Positions 1 to 7,745 of a stretch of DNA of 34,656 nucleotides are shown one piece after another. Every line of letters begins with the position of its first letter. Within the stretch, counting starts at the first letter, position 1. The translations under genes were made by a program, and so were the position numbers. The notes below the pieces were generated by a model. It worked only from the letters and a program-made list of their open reading frames with translations. It had not been told where the DNA came from and made no database searches. This stretch comes from Pseudomonadota bacterium (lineage in GTDB: Bacteria; Pseudomonadota; Alphaproteobacteria; Micavibrionales; Micavibrionaceae): contig JACQIJ010000087.1 in NCBI GenBank assembly GCA_016198545.1, positions 1 through 34,656 on the forward strand. Reading direction: 5' to 3'.

Positions 1-559
1 CTGCTCGTCCCCACGGAATGTCGATCTCCTGCAGTGAGGGAACGTATTCCAATCCCTTGTCGTTCGGATACCGGGCCTGCTGATCGGCGTCGGTGTAACG
101 GCGCGTCCTGGCGCGTTCCAAGTCGCGCAGGCGGCTTTCGACCATCAGCGTGACCGTGGCGGTGGGGGCACCGTCCACGATTTCGACCGTGTCCATGCGC
201 CCGTCGAATATAATCACTGGATCGGAGACGAGAGCACGATCCTCGTCCAGAAAACCCAGATAGACCTTCGCCTTGCGGCCCTGGATCGGCTCGGAAATGA
301 CGTCGGCCAGGTTTTCCGTCTTCACGCCGGAAAGCTGTAGGCTCATTCCGGTCGCTCGCAGTTCGAGGGTCTCCTCGACCGTCGAGACGCGGCCCAGTGT
401 GCCGATGCCTTTCCAGACTTGCGAATCCCATTCCAGATCGCCGACGCCGGACCACAGGCGCGTCGTTCCCGAAAGGAAATCCAGCCACGCAAGCAGGATG
501 GGCCGCACCACCTCCTTTTCGGTTTCGGTGACGGCCGGTGCGTCCAGACGGTTCATCAT
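1..559 (-). CDS. Minor tail protein, partial (runs off left edge)
   Basis: Open reading frame of 186 codons from the ATG at 559 to the window edge with no stop, so the C-terminus is missing. It starts MMNRLDAP and overlaps the stop of the preceding gene as ATGA; the second ATG at 556 is an equally possible start. The visible part alternates short beta-like stretches and ends with a YTDADQQARYPNDKG segment followed by EYVPSLQEIDIPWG, a pattern I recognise from siphovirus tail genes that follow the tape measure in alphaproteobacterial prophages. No enzymatic motif is seen. Position after two paralogous minor tail genes suggests a tail-tip or hub component. Family membership is by recall, not by search. 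Confidence 0.7.
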   Translation of the reverse strand, partial: MMNRLDAPAVTETEKEVVRPILLAWLDFLSGTTRLWSGVGDLEWDSQVWKGIGTLGRVSTVEETLELRATGMSLQLSGVKTENLADVISEPIQGRKAKVYLGFLDEDRALVSDPVIIFDGRMDTVEIVDGAPTATVTLMVESRLRDLERARTRRYTDADQQARYPNDKGLEYVPSLQEIDIPWGRA

Positions 560-1527
560 GGCAGGGCTTCTTCCAGTCGGAGTTGGTAGGTTGAAATCAA
601 AGGCGGCTTCGTATCATTGAAGCCGGAATCATCATCGATCAGGCGCATGACCACTTTCACGCCGCCTGTTTTCAGGGATTGCCGCACGACAGCCTCGCGG
701 ATGACCGGAGCGATGACGACCTGCCCGTATCCGTTCGCGTCTGTGACGGTATCGAATAAAATCAAGTGACCGCGTTCCGGCGACGTCTGGATTCCTTCCC
801 CGGCGAAGAGAATTCCTTCAATCCACGGCGCGAGACCGTCGATGGCAAGGCGGTTCCAGGCACCGCCGACAAGTTCCGGCTGTCCGGCGCCTTCGAAAAA
901 GCGCCCGCCAACCTGAAAGAGAATGTCGTCGCCGTTCTCGGCTTCAAGACCGAAGCCTTCCTCCATGCCGATATCAAGCGGTTCGCCTTCCTCCAGCGTC
1001 AGAAAATCACCGCGCTCAGTCAGGAACGGAATGCCGACATTCTCGCCCCAGATCTCGTCGCCATTCTCCGTCAGGAGAAAAACGCCGTCATCGCCGAACA
1101 GGAAAGCGTCGAACACGCCGCCGCACAGGGAGTTTTCCTCCAGCCCCAGCGGCACGGATTCCTCTATGCACAGGAAACCGCCGTCCTGCGTCATGTCATT
1201 AAAATCGTATTCGTCGTCGAAAAACGTCAGCCCCACGGCGGCCGCGTAGGCATCCATGCTGTCCGTGACCGTCCTGACCTTCGTCCTACGGAAATCGGGA
1301 ACCAGAAGCTTTCCCGAAGGCCCGCTCAGTCCGGCGATCAGCGCATCCATGACGGCGGCCTTGTTCTTCGGCAGCCTAAAATCCAGCACCGCAACCCAGC
1401 GCGATCCCTTGCGCCCGCGCGCCTGCATCTGGCCTGTAAGGCCGGAGACGAAACTGGAGGTGCGCGCACGAATATAAAAACTCTGCCCGACCGGATAGAG
1501 TCCCTCTGGCCAGTCGGTCGCGGTCAT
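556..1527 (-). CDS. Minor tail protein with acidic repeat insertion
   Basis: A 323-residue protein, clearly paralogous to the gene just upstream (1524-2132): both begin with a WP...PVxQxFxIR segment, continue with a basic RGxRWVxxLxxR stretch and a VPDFRR/MPDFRR motif, and end with VMRLIDDD plus a short LRLEEALP-type tail. Unlike its sister it carries about 115 extra residues (about 95-210) that are strongly acidic and contain degenerate repeats of the LTENGDEI/LTERGDFL kind. Genes are joined by ATGA overlaps on both sides, so they are translated as one unit. The role is probably a distal tail or tail-tip component; no catalytic motif is visible. Assignment rests on position and on the paralogy. 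Confidence 0.72.
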   Translation of the reverse strand: MTATDWPEGLYPVGQSFYIRARTSSFVSGLTGQMQARGRKGSRWVAVLDFRLPKNKAAVMDALIAGLSGPSGKLLVPDFRRTKVRTVTDSMDAYAAAVGLTFFDDEYDFNDMTQDGGFLCIEESVPLGLEENSLCGGVFDAFLFGDDGVFLLTENGDEIWGENVGIPFLTERGDFLTLEEGEPLDIGMEEGFGLEAENGDDILFQVGGRFFEGAGQPELVGGAWNRLAIDGLAPWIEGILFAGEGIQTSPERGHLILFDTVTDANGYGQVVIAPVIREAVVRQSLKTGGVKVVMRLIDDDSGFNDTKPPLISTYQLRLEEALP

Positions 1528-2132
1528 TCTTGTGGCAAAACTTCTATGAGCTGGAGTTGAAAACTCGAACGCAGGCGATTGTCCGTCAGGTTGCTGCCTG
1601 CGTCATCGTCGATCAGCCGCATCAGAACGCGGCAGTTATCCGTAATCAGATCGCCGACCTCGACGGGATCCCGCAGGCGCGGTGCCACGGGGACGGAAGC
1701 CTCTCCGCTCCCATCGGCATCGATATTCTGCACGACCATGTGCGTCCGGCCCTCCGACGTCTGGATCAGGTCGCCCGCCAACAAAACGCCGGTCGCGGAC
1801 GGCGTAAAACCGGAAAGGCTCAATGTGTTGCCGGTGCCGCCATCGAGTTGCGGCGACCCCGCAAGAGAGCCTTTGGCTTTCAGCCTCCTGAAATCCGGCA
1901 TATGCACATAGCCGACCGGGCCTTCCAGGGCGGCCAGCAAGGCATCGATGCGGCGGGAATCACGGTCGCCGCGCATGAGCTGCAGCTGCGTCACCCACCG
2001 CGCGCCGTCGCGTTCCTGCACCTGAACATGGCCCGTCAAAGGGCTTTCAAATCGGATCGTGTTGGTGCGGATAAAAAACGCCTGCGACACCGGACGTAAA
2101 TCCAGCGGCCAGATAACTGTCGCTTCGGTCAA
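1524..2132 (-). CDS. Minor tail protein, shorter tandem paralogue (TTG start)
   Basis: A 202-residue protein when started at the TTG at 2132, which has a very good GGAGG five bases upstream. A longer in-frame start at 2192 would add 20 residues that run through a perfect hairpin and have no counterpart in the paralogue, whereas the TTG start (MTEATVIWPLDL) lines up with the MTATDWPEGL start of the next gene. It shares the RWVTQL, MPDFRR and VLMRLIDDD blocks with its neighbour but lacks the acidic repeat insertion. It is the first gene of the distal tail group, separated from the tape measure by a cassette at 2.2-3.1 kb. Likely a structural tail protein; exact role unknown. Confidence 0.72.
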   Translation of the reverse strand: MTEATVIWPLDLRPVSQAFFIRTNTIRFESPLTGHVQVQERDGARWVTQLQLMRGDRDSRRIDALLAALEGPVGYVHMPDFRRLKAKGSLAGSPQLDGGTGNTLSLSGFTPSATGVLLAGDLIQTSEGRTHMVVQNIDADGSGEASVPVAPRLRDPVEVGDLITDNCRVLMRLIDDDAGSNLTDNRLRSSFQLQLIEVLPQE

Positions 2133-2147
2133 GAAAACCTCCAAAAG

Positions 2148-2184
2148 ATTGCGACGCGAATCGGCGTTCGATTCGCGTCGCAAT
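2148..2184 (-). promoter_or_regulatory. Perfect 16-bp inverted repeat in the leader of the tail gene
   Basis: ATTGCGACGCGAATCG at 2148-2163 and its exact reverse complement at 2169-2184 surround a five-base loop. On the minus strand the hairpin ends about six bases before the GGAGG of the TTG-started tail gene. It has only a short CTTTT after it, so it is a weak terminator candidate; an mRNA stabiliser, processing site or protein operator are equally possible. Confidence 0.6.
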
Positions 2185-2298
2185 TCTTCCAAAATATTAT
2201 TGAAAAAAGAGAGGGGCTAGGAACGCATTTTCAAGGTTACGGCCATTGTGCCTTGCAAAACGTTCCTGTTTCGTTCAGAGTCAGAATCATTGGCCATG

Positions 2299-2325
2299 AA
2301 AAAAGCCGGGGTTGCTGCCCCAGCC
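2299..2325 (-). terminator. Rho-independent terminator, leftward
   Basis: On the minus strand GGCTGGGG (from 2325) pairs with CCCCGGCT using two G-U pairs, and is followed by TTTTTT. On the plus strand the same positions give A-C mismatches and no T run, so the element works leftward. Flanking ATGAAA/TTTCAT can extend the stem. It would end transcription arriving from the tape measure and the 2779-3120 gene before the distal tail genes. The rest of 2185-2451 shows no gene. Confidence 0.75.
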
Positions 2326-2451
2326 TTTCATGAAACCCGCAAATGTTGAAACTGTCTGCGGATCAAAACCTCAAAGGGATCGTAACCCGATCACCGGCCC
2401 TGGTCAATAAGGCAGTTTCTTCCATAAACCTTATGAACAGGAGTAGGACGA

Positions 2452-2778
2452 ATGTCTAACGCCCCCGAAGTAACTTGGACGACCAACCGTGGCAAATACG
2501 TTTACTTTGTGCATGCCATCAATACTAAATTCAGCAACGTGGCCGGAAACTACATTTTCGGTTACCAAGGCCGCGATAGTAAATGGTACGCTGTTTATAT
2601 CGGCCAAACTAATGACCTCGGCGCACGGCTTGCCGACCACGAGAAATTGCCGCTGGCGATCAAAAATGGTGCCACGCATATTCTCGCGCACACCAATAGC
2701 AACGAACAGGCGCGGCTGGCCGAAGAAGCCGATCTGATCGCGGTCTGCCAACCGATCTGCAATGATAAACTGAAATAA
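2452..2778 (+). CDS. Small GIY-YIG nuclease-domain protein
   Basis: A 108-residue single-domain protein on the strand opposite to the late operon. The core WYAVYIGQTNDLGARLADH matches the GIY-YIG signature (tyrosine, YIG, catalytic arginine, histidine), and the later NEQARLAEEADLI stretch supplies the metal-binding glutamate, followed by a P-x-C-N end. Single-domain GIY-YIG proteins of this size occur as phage-encoded nucleases; the substrate is not predictable here. AGGAG lies about seven bases upstream of the ATG. It converges with the next gene with no gap. Because it sits alone between tape measure and distal tail genes it looks like a moron, an expressed cargo gene independent of the lytic operon. 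Confidence 0.8.
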   Translation: MSNAPEVTWTTNRGKYVYFVHAINTKFSNVAGNYIFGYQGRDSKWYAVYIGQTNDLGARLADHEKLPLAIKNGATHILAHTNSNEQARLAEEADLIAVCQPICNDKLK

Positions 2779-3120
2779 TTAGCAGGATCGTTCCCAGCCG
2801 GAACAACGCACCGAGAATTCAAGGTGTGTAAGCGGCGATTCTGGACTGAACTTCACATCAAAACCGTATATCCATCCATCCTCTTCGCTTTTGCGGGGAG
2901 GATGGAATTTTTTGATCCAGCATTTTGTACCATCGGAAAGCTCAAAGTCGTGGTCGCGCTGCACATCATTGGGTAACCGAGCGAACAAGGCTTCCATTAC
3001 TTCGGCGGCGACACGCTCTTTTTGAGACGAGCCTTCCTTGATCAGCATGCCAAAAGGAAGCTGAGATATATTCGATTTTCCTTTTTCAACGCCCGTTTTC
3101 ATACCGTGATTTTCTCGCAA
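2779..3120 (-). CDS. Hypothetical protein in the 2.2-3.1 kb cassette
   Basis: A 113-residue protein from a TTG at 3120; an ATG at 3102 (MKTGVEKGKS) would give 107 residues and is also plausible, neither having a strong ribosome site. The sequence is soluble, with a central helix (ERVAAEVMEALFARL) followed by beta-rich sequence rich in aromatic residues (WIKKFHPPR, DGWIYGFDVKF, LEFSVRCSGW). I do not recognise the family. Its end abuts the end of the GIY-YIG gene and its start lies 58 bases beyond the stop of the tape measure. It may be part of the same cargo insertion. The leftward terminator at 2299-2325 would serve this gene. Confidence 0.5.
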   Translation of the reverse strand: MRENHGMKTGVEKGKSNISQLPFGMLIKEGSSQKERVAAEVMEALFARLPNDVQRDHDFELSDGTKCWIKKFHPPRKSEEDGWIYGFDVKFSPESPLTHLEFSVRCSGWERSC

Positions 3121-3178
3121 ATCCCTTTATAAAAGACTAACGTACATTGGAAAATAAGGTTCCCAAATCGATGGTTTA

Positions 3179-5680
3179 TCAATCAAACCTTCCTCCCCGG
3201 CGTTGCCATGAATCCACGACCTCGGCGCGGGCAGCGGCGGCGCTGGTGCGAACGATGCCCGGAATGCGGGCCGACAGGGCGCGGTCGACAGCCTGTTCGA
3301 CCTGGCGGGCGGTTGCGGCAGGATCTGCAGATCCGCGCGCATCCACATTGACCATGTAAGATGAACCGCCGCCCGACGCTTCCACGCCCAGCCTGCCGGA
3401 AGGAAGGCGCCGCAACGGCATGATCGCTTCCGGCCCGGCTTCGCCCATGAGGCCGATGCCTTTGGCCATCGGGAAGATTGTCGGCTGAAATACGACCGAA
3501 CCGTTTCCGAAGGCATGGACGGGCATGCCGTGGGCGAAAACATTGCCCTGGGCGCTGCCGAAGAAGTTGCCGATCACCTGGTTAAGGGAATTGGCCAGAG
3601 GCCCGGTGATCTGCGTGCGGATGATGAGCCGCGTGATGTCGGAGATCATCGAATTCACCATGTCCTTCCAGTTGACCTTTCCGGTGGTGGTGAATTCGAC
3701 GAGGGCATCCTCCAGCCCCTGCAGCATCCTTGTCGTGACCTGCTGGACCTGCGAAGCCATGTCTGTGGCCTCGTCGGCATAATCCTGCAGCGCGCGCTGG
3801 ACACCCGCCGACCATTCCTTGCTATTTTGCAGCATGGTGTCGCGGGCTTGTTTCGAGGCGACTTCAAATTCCTTCTGGTTTATTGCGCCTTCCTTGAGAA
3901 GCCCGTTAAGCTCCGCCATTCGTTCGTTGTATTTTTCCTGCGCGTTGACCTGTTCTTCCGTTAGCTGCTTGATGTCGTCGATCAATGCCTTGCGGCGTTC
4001 TTCCTCCTTGCGCTTTTCCTCCAGCGCCTCTTTTTCGTCGTACAAGGCTCCGGCCAGAAGTTCGACTTCCCGGCGCTGATTCTGCGTGGCTTCGGCGGAC
4101 AGGCGGCGGACGGCCTGGTCGATAAAGTTCTGCCGTTCCGATTTTCCCAGCGCGGCGATTTCAATATTCAGGGACTCGACGACCTTCTTGTTGGCCTCGA
4201 CGGTTTTTCCCTTTTGTTCGGCTTCCGCCTTTGCGCGCTTGTCCGCAGCCTCAGCGCGCTTTTTCTCGGCATCGGCTTCCTGGTCGGCGAACTGCTTCAG
4301 GCGCACGTTCCTGACTTCAAGCGCGTCCGAAAGGAGATTGCCGATTTCGTCAGCGTTGAATTCGTTCCGCAGGGTTTCGATCAAATCGATCTGCTTCTGA
4401 TATTCGGCTTCGATCCGAGCGGCACCCTTGGTGGTGAGATCGAACAATTGCTGTTCGAGGGTGTTTCTCAGGCTCTCGGCCTGCTTCGCCTGGTCCTCCA
4501 GTTTTTGTAGGGCAGCTTCCGCGCTGGCGGCACCCACCGTATCCCCAGTTCCGGCCCTGGCGTTTTTATCCGCTTCCAGCTTGCCTTTCTTGTCCTGCAG
4601 CTGCTTGCGCTGCTCTTCGAGACGGTCGATTTCTCCCTGCAGCCTGTTCGTCTCGACATGAAACGGATCGATGAGAAAGCCGAGCTTCCCGGCCTGCTGC
4701 TCCTGAGAGCCGATATTGCCCAGCCTCTTTTGCAGGGACTCTATGCTCTCGTCGAGATTTTTAATGTCGCGGGTGACGCCGCGCAGGCTTTGTCCCTCCA
4801 GCTTGAAATCGCCGCTGAAGAACAGCTTCATCTTTTCATAGGCGGTTCCGGCGTCCGCCGCCAGTTCCGACAGAAAAGTTGAAGTGTCGGCGATAATCGG
4901 GGACAGATCGAGCAGCGCCCGGCTCAGGTTCGCCGATATGACCTTGTGCAGCGTGGCCAGCTCGTCCTGCGCTTTTTCGGCATTGCGGAGCAAATCCTCG
5001 TCGAGCACCAGACCGAGATCACGCGCTCTCTGGCGCATGGTCTCCATCTCGGCGGAGCCTTTGGCCAGAAGCCCGACCATCGCCACGCCTTCGCGCCCGA
5101 AGAGATTATAGGCGACACGCGCGCGCTCGGTAGGATTTTCGATGCCGCTCAAAGCGTTGGAAACCTGGTTGATGATGGTTTCCGTGTTTTTGAGACGGCC
5201 TTCTGTATCAAGAACAGACACGCCCAGAAGCTCGAAGGCCCGTTTGGCCTCGCCGGTTCCCGCCGCCGCCTCGCCGATGCGGATCGTGAATTTCTGCAGC
5301 GCCTTGTCGAAACGCTCCTGCGACACGCCAGACAGATCGGCGGCGTAGCGCAATTCCTGCAGCGCGTCCGTGCTGATCCCGATATTGTCCGCCGTCTTGG
5401 CAATGGCATCAGCGGAGTCGATGGCCCGTTTCGTCAACAGGGCAAGGCCGCCGATGCTGGCCGCGCTGAGCGCCGAGGCGGCCATCAGCTTGATGCTGCC
5501 CGACAGGGACTTCGCCCGGCCGGTCAGGGATTCAAGGCCGCTGGAGGCGCTCTTGCCGCCTTTTTCAATTTGTTGAAGGGATTTCTCCCCGCTGGTGCCG
5601 ATTTCGACAAGCTCGGCCTTGACCTTGCCGCCATCCTCGACCGCCAGCCTGACGGCGTATGTGTGTTGAACCTTAGCCAT
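3179..5680 (-). CDS. Tail tape measure protein (lambda type)
   Basis: An 833-residue protein, the longest in the window, whose length sets tail length in siphoviruses. The N-terminus has the usual Gly/Ser/Ala-rich helix and a hydrophobic segment around residues 65-85 (AASALSAASIGGLALL). The middle (about 290-600) is long, charged and coiled-coil-like with many Glu/Lys/Gln. The C-terminal part has the lambda tail domain pattern: VQRALQDYADEATDMASQV, a TTTGKVNWKDMVNSMISD block, then glycine-rich sequence ending in GLMGEAGPEAIMPLRR, a hallmark of this family. Its ATG overlaps the stop of the chaperone frame by eight bases (ATGGCTAA), as expected for the G/T-H order of lambda-like tails. Confidence 0.93.
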   Translation of the reverse strand: MAKVQHTYAVRLAVEDGGKVKAELVEIGTSGEKSLQQIEKGGKSASSGLESLTGRAKSLSGSIKLMAASALSAASIGGLALLTKRAIDSADAIAKTADNIGISTDALQELRYAADLSGVSQERFDKALQKFTIRIGEAAAGTGEAKRAFELLGVSVLDTEGRLKNTETIINQVSNALSGIENPTERARVAYNLFGREGVAMVGLLAKGSAEMETMRQRARDLGLVLDEDLLRNAEKAQDELATLHKVISANLSRALLDLSPIIADTSTFLSELAADAGTAYEKMKLFFSGDFKLEGQSLRGVTRDIKNLDESIESLQKRLGNIGSQEQQAGKLGFLIDPFHVETNRLQGEIDRLEEQRKQLQDKKGKLEADKNARAGTGDTVGAASAEAALQKLEDQAKQAESLRNTLEQQLFDLTTKGAARIEAEYQKQIDLIETLRNEFNADEIGNLLSDALEVRNVRLKQFADQEADAEKKRAEAADKRAKAEAEQKGKTVEANKKVVESLNIEIAALGKSERQNFIDQAVRRLSAEATQNQRREVELLAGALYDEKEALEEKRKEEERRKALIDDIKQLTEEQVNAQEKYNERMAELNGLLKEGAINQKEFEVASKQARDTMLQNSKEWSAGVQRALQDYADEATDMASQVQQVTTRMLQGLEDALVEFTTTGKVNWKDMVNSMISDITRLIIRTQITGPLANSLNQVIGNFFGSAQGNVFAHGMPVHAFGNGSVVFQPTIFPMAKGIGLMGEAGPEAIMPLRRLPSGRLGVEASGGGSSYMVNVDARGSADPAATARQVEQAVDRALSARIPGIVRTSAAAARAEVVDSWQRRGGRFD

Positions 5681-6373
5681 TCTCGTCCATACCGTTGTCG
5701 TTCAGAAGCGGCAGGATGACGGCCTCGGCTTCCTGCAAAAGTTCGGAAACCGTTACCGTGTCGTAACCGCGCGCTTGCGCTATCTGGAGGGCCGCACCCA
5801 CGCCGATGCCGATGACGCGGCCGGAGGGGGAAAGACGCAATTGACCGAGGGATGCCATGAGCACATCCCACGCCTGGTATTCCTCCTCGTGGATCAGCTC
5901 GTGCTCGTCGTAGGGGCATCCTTCGCATCCGAGACCGAGGCTTTTGCAGCCTTGGCAATATTCCGGCCCTCCGCCGCGCTGGAAGTGCCAGCCGCAGAGA
6001 GCCTTGATGCGTTTTTTGAGGCGTTCAGAAGAACCTGCCGCAGCGTGAATTCCTGATAGAACCGTTCGCCCACAGGATATAAATCCATGACGGCGCGGAG
6101 GTTCTCCGGCGTGGCGGCGGCATCCTGTCCGTCCATCTCCACGCCCTTGATGGCGGTGACATGGCGCTCGGCAAGCTCATATATAAGGTATGCCTGGTAC
6201 ACGCCGTCCCTGGTCTCGGCATCGGCGTCCTTGGGGGCCGCCTTGTCGGAAGCCCGCCGCGCCGCCGCCTGTGCCGCCAGCATCGAGGCCGTGGTCAGAG
6301 GCGTGACGGTGGCGACGATGCCGTAAGGAAGGTCGAGATCGTAAGGTTCGTTTTTTTGTTTCAGGCTGATCAT
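5673..6373 (-). CDS. Tail assembly chaperone, -1 frameshift fusion (gpGT-like)
   Basis: Predicted 233-residue product made when ribosomes on the 5894-6373 gene slip back one base at A AAA AAC (6017-6011). After codon 121 (Asn) the -1 frame is open for 112 more codons to 5673. It encodes a CQGC-x6-CEGC zinc-binding-like pair of Cys motifs, an EEEYQAWDVLMASLGQLR stretch and a C-terminal helix ending DNGMDENG. No good ribosome site or early start serves this frame; the first usable codon (GTG 5864) would miss the Cys motifs. In lambda the T domain reaches the tape measure only as a frameshifted fusion, and the order chaperone - frameshift - tape measure is the same here. The Cys-containing domain in the second frame is recalled from homologous prophage genes. 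Confidence 0.82.
5894..6373 (-). CDS. Tail assembly chaperone, unshifted form (gpG-like)
   Basis: A 159-residue protein starting with ATG overlapping the stop of the tail tube gene (ATGA). N-terminal block MISLKQKNEPYDLDLPYG, an alanine-rich helix, then MDLYPVGERFYQEFTLRQVLLNASKN are conserved features of alphaproteobacterial prophage tail chaperones as I recall them. The C-terminal 38 residues after the slippery site are low in complexity (Ala/Ser/Lys-rich) and look like a frame that is merely tolerated, which supports the idea that the functional extension is in the -1 frame. Its role would be to coat the tape measure protein during tail assembly and to recruit tail tube subunits. Confidence 0.85.
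   Translation of the reverse strand: MISLKQKNEPYDLDLPYGIVATVTPLTTASMLAAQAAARRASDKAAPKDADAETRDGVYQAYLIYELAERHVTAIKGVEMDGQDAAATPENLRAVMDLYPVGERFYQEFTLRQVLLNASKNASRLSAAGTSSAAEGRNIAKAAKASVSDAKDAPTTSTS
6011..6017 (-). other. Programmed -1 ribosomal frameshift site A AAA AAC
   Basis: On the minus strand the zero-frame codons are TCA AAA AAC, giving the canonical X XXY YYZ heptamer A AAA AAC. A one-base backward slip continues as CGC ATC AAG into the 112-codon open frame that ends at the tape measure start. GC-rich sequence follows, which could form a stimulatory structure; I did not fold it. Confidence 0.82.
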
Positions 6374-7635
6374 GCGTACTGACTCCCGTCCAGATCGTTA
6401 AGAAGAGTAACCGTGAGCATTTGACCGGCACTTTCGTTTTTCGCGCCGGTAAATTCGAACGTCGCCTGCACGCCGCCTGGGCCGTTGACGGCTACTCTGG
6501 GCTTTTTCAAATGAGCCTCATGCGCTGTAAACGTAATGGATAGGCCGGAGTCCAGCGTGTAGGAGAACTCCAGATCAATCGGATCGCCGTCCTGCGCCTT
6601 GTCAAAAAACGTCGTGTCGGCGAAACGGACATCGATGCTGCCCGTCAACGACGCCACAGTGGGATCTGCGCCGTCGATCTTGCCGTCGTCGCGGATGGTC
6701 TCGATGCGCTCCAGATTATTCGAATAAGTGAAGTTTCCCGCTGTCAGGTTGGCAACCGGGACGCCGCCGCTGCGGATCTCTCCTTGGAACTGGCTGATCC
6801 GTCCGAAAGTGAGCGTCTGGGGCGTGCCGCCGAGCGTGGCGCCGTTGCGGCCTTCGCCCTGGGCGACGACACTGACGGTGGCCGTCGCCGCGCCGGAACG
6901 CTGAAAGCTGAAGGCAATGGAATTAAGCACGACGCCTGTGTGCATGAAGAAAGCCGGAATCTTCGACAGGCCGACCTCGATGGAGTAGCTCGGCAAATCG
7001 TCGGAGCCGGACAGGAAGACATGGGCCGTCCCGCCGCCCGTCAGCGTATCGCCGCTGACTGTGGCCGCTGAGGCTGCCAGCGTGAAAGCGTTGCCCGCCT
7101 GTCCGGCGGTGTCGTGAACGACCCGCAGGCGCTGCGTTCCGGTCGGTCGGCTGTAGGTGGCGTCGTTGACATCGTCATCGCTGGAGCCGTTGAGAACGCT
7201 GACGATCTCGTCGACCGTCTGGATCCCGGTGCCCTGGATGTCGATCTCGTTGGCACCGGGCGTGTCATCGACGAAGGTGAATTCCACGCCGTTGATGGTG
7301 ATCGTGTCGCCTTGAGTGGGATTGATCGAAAAATCTATATAGCCTTCCGCCGCCACGTCGTCGGAGTCGGGATCGCCAAAAAGGCCGGTCAGCCAGAGGC
7401 CCAGGTAACGCGGATCGACCGGCACGGCGATGTCGCCATCATCGTTGATCACATCGCGCAGGGGCTGGGCCGGATCGCGCCCGAAGCCGAGCACCGGATC
7501 ATCAATAAGCCCTTGTTCGCTGCTGAGATTGCAGCTGGTAAAGGGCATTTTCCAGTAATTGCCCGTCGCGCGCTGCCCGTACGTGGTTTCACGCTTGAGC
7601 AGAAGCGCGGCATTCGAGCCGTAAGCTCTTGCCAT
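6370..7635 (-). CDS. Major tail tube protein
   Basis: A 421-residue beta-rich protein with the usual tail tube start (ARAYGSNAALLLKRETTYG) and a C-terminal SYTLDSGLSITFTAHEAHL...VQATFEFTGAKN block. It sits just before the tail chaperones, the canonical place. Residues about 107-215 look like an inserted domain: INPTQGDTITINGVEFTFVD, then aNEIDIQGTG, VDEIVSVLNGSSD, AGNAFTLAAS and VSGDTLTGGG, a pattern I have seen inserted in various phage structural proteins. The start has GGAG seven bases upstream of the ATG. A leftward terminator lies immediately upstream (7659-7686), so this gene needs either readthrough or its own promoter. It forms the tube through which DNA passes. Confidence 0.85.
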   Translation of the reverse strand: MARAYGSNAALLLKRETTYGQRATGNYWKMPFTSCNLSSEQGLIDDPVLGFGRDPAQPLRDVINDDGDIAVPVDPRYLGLWLTGLFGDPDSDDVAAEGYIDFSINPTQGDTITINGVEFTFVDDTPGANEIDIQGTGIQTVDEIVSVLNGSSDDDVNDATYSRPTGTQRLRVVHDTAGQAGNAFTLAASAATVSGDTLTGGGTAHVFLSGSDDLPSYSIEVGLSKIPAFFMHTGVVLNSIAFSFQRSGAATATVSVVAQGEGRNGATLGGTPQTLTFGRISQFQGEIRSGGVPVANLTAGNFTYSNNLERIETIRDDGKIDGADPTVASLTGSIDVRFADTTFFDKAQDGDPIDLEFSYTLDSGLSITFTAHEAHLKKPRVAVNGPGGVQATFEFTGAKNESAGQMLTVTLLNDLDGSQYA

Positions 7636-7658
7636 ATCAAGTCTCCATTGCTAGGGGT

Positions 7659-7686
7659 TAAAAAAACGCCCTCCGGAGAGGGCGTT
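7659..7686 (-). terminator. Rho-independent terminator, leftward
   Basis: AACGCCCTC at 7665-7673 and its exact complement at 7678-7686 form a 9-bp stem with a four-base loop. On the minus strand the stem is followed by a seven-base T run, so it stops leftward transcription from the head genes just before the tail tube gene. There is no T run on the plus strand side. Confidence 0.88.
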
Positions 7687-7745
7687 CGGTAGTTGTTGAC
7701 TTACCTGCGAAGTGAAGCGTTCATCGGATGGAAAGGAGATGAACC

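Noticed and set aside
766-1560. Plus-strand frame of 264 codons opposite the tail genes
   Set aside because: Antisense to a gene with a clear paralogue; sequence is unlike any protein I know.
4946-5719. Plus-strand frame of 257 codons opposite the tape measure
   Set aside because: Antisense shadow without ribosome site; the minus strand frame is clearly the tape measure.
5673-5864. Separate 63-residue gene before the tape measure
   Set aside because: Its only start is a GTG inside a longer open frame that carries the cysteine motifs; better explained as the end of the frameshifted chaperone.
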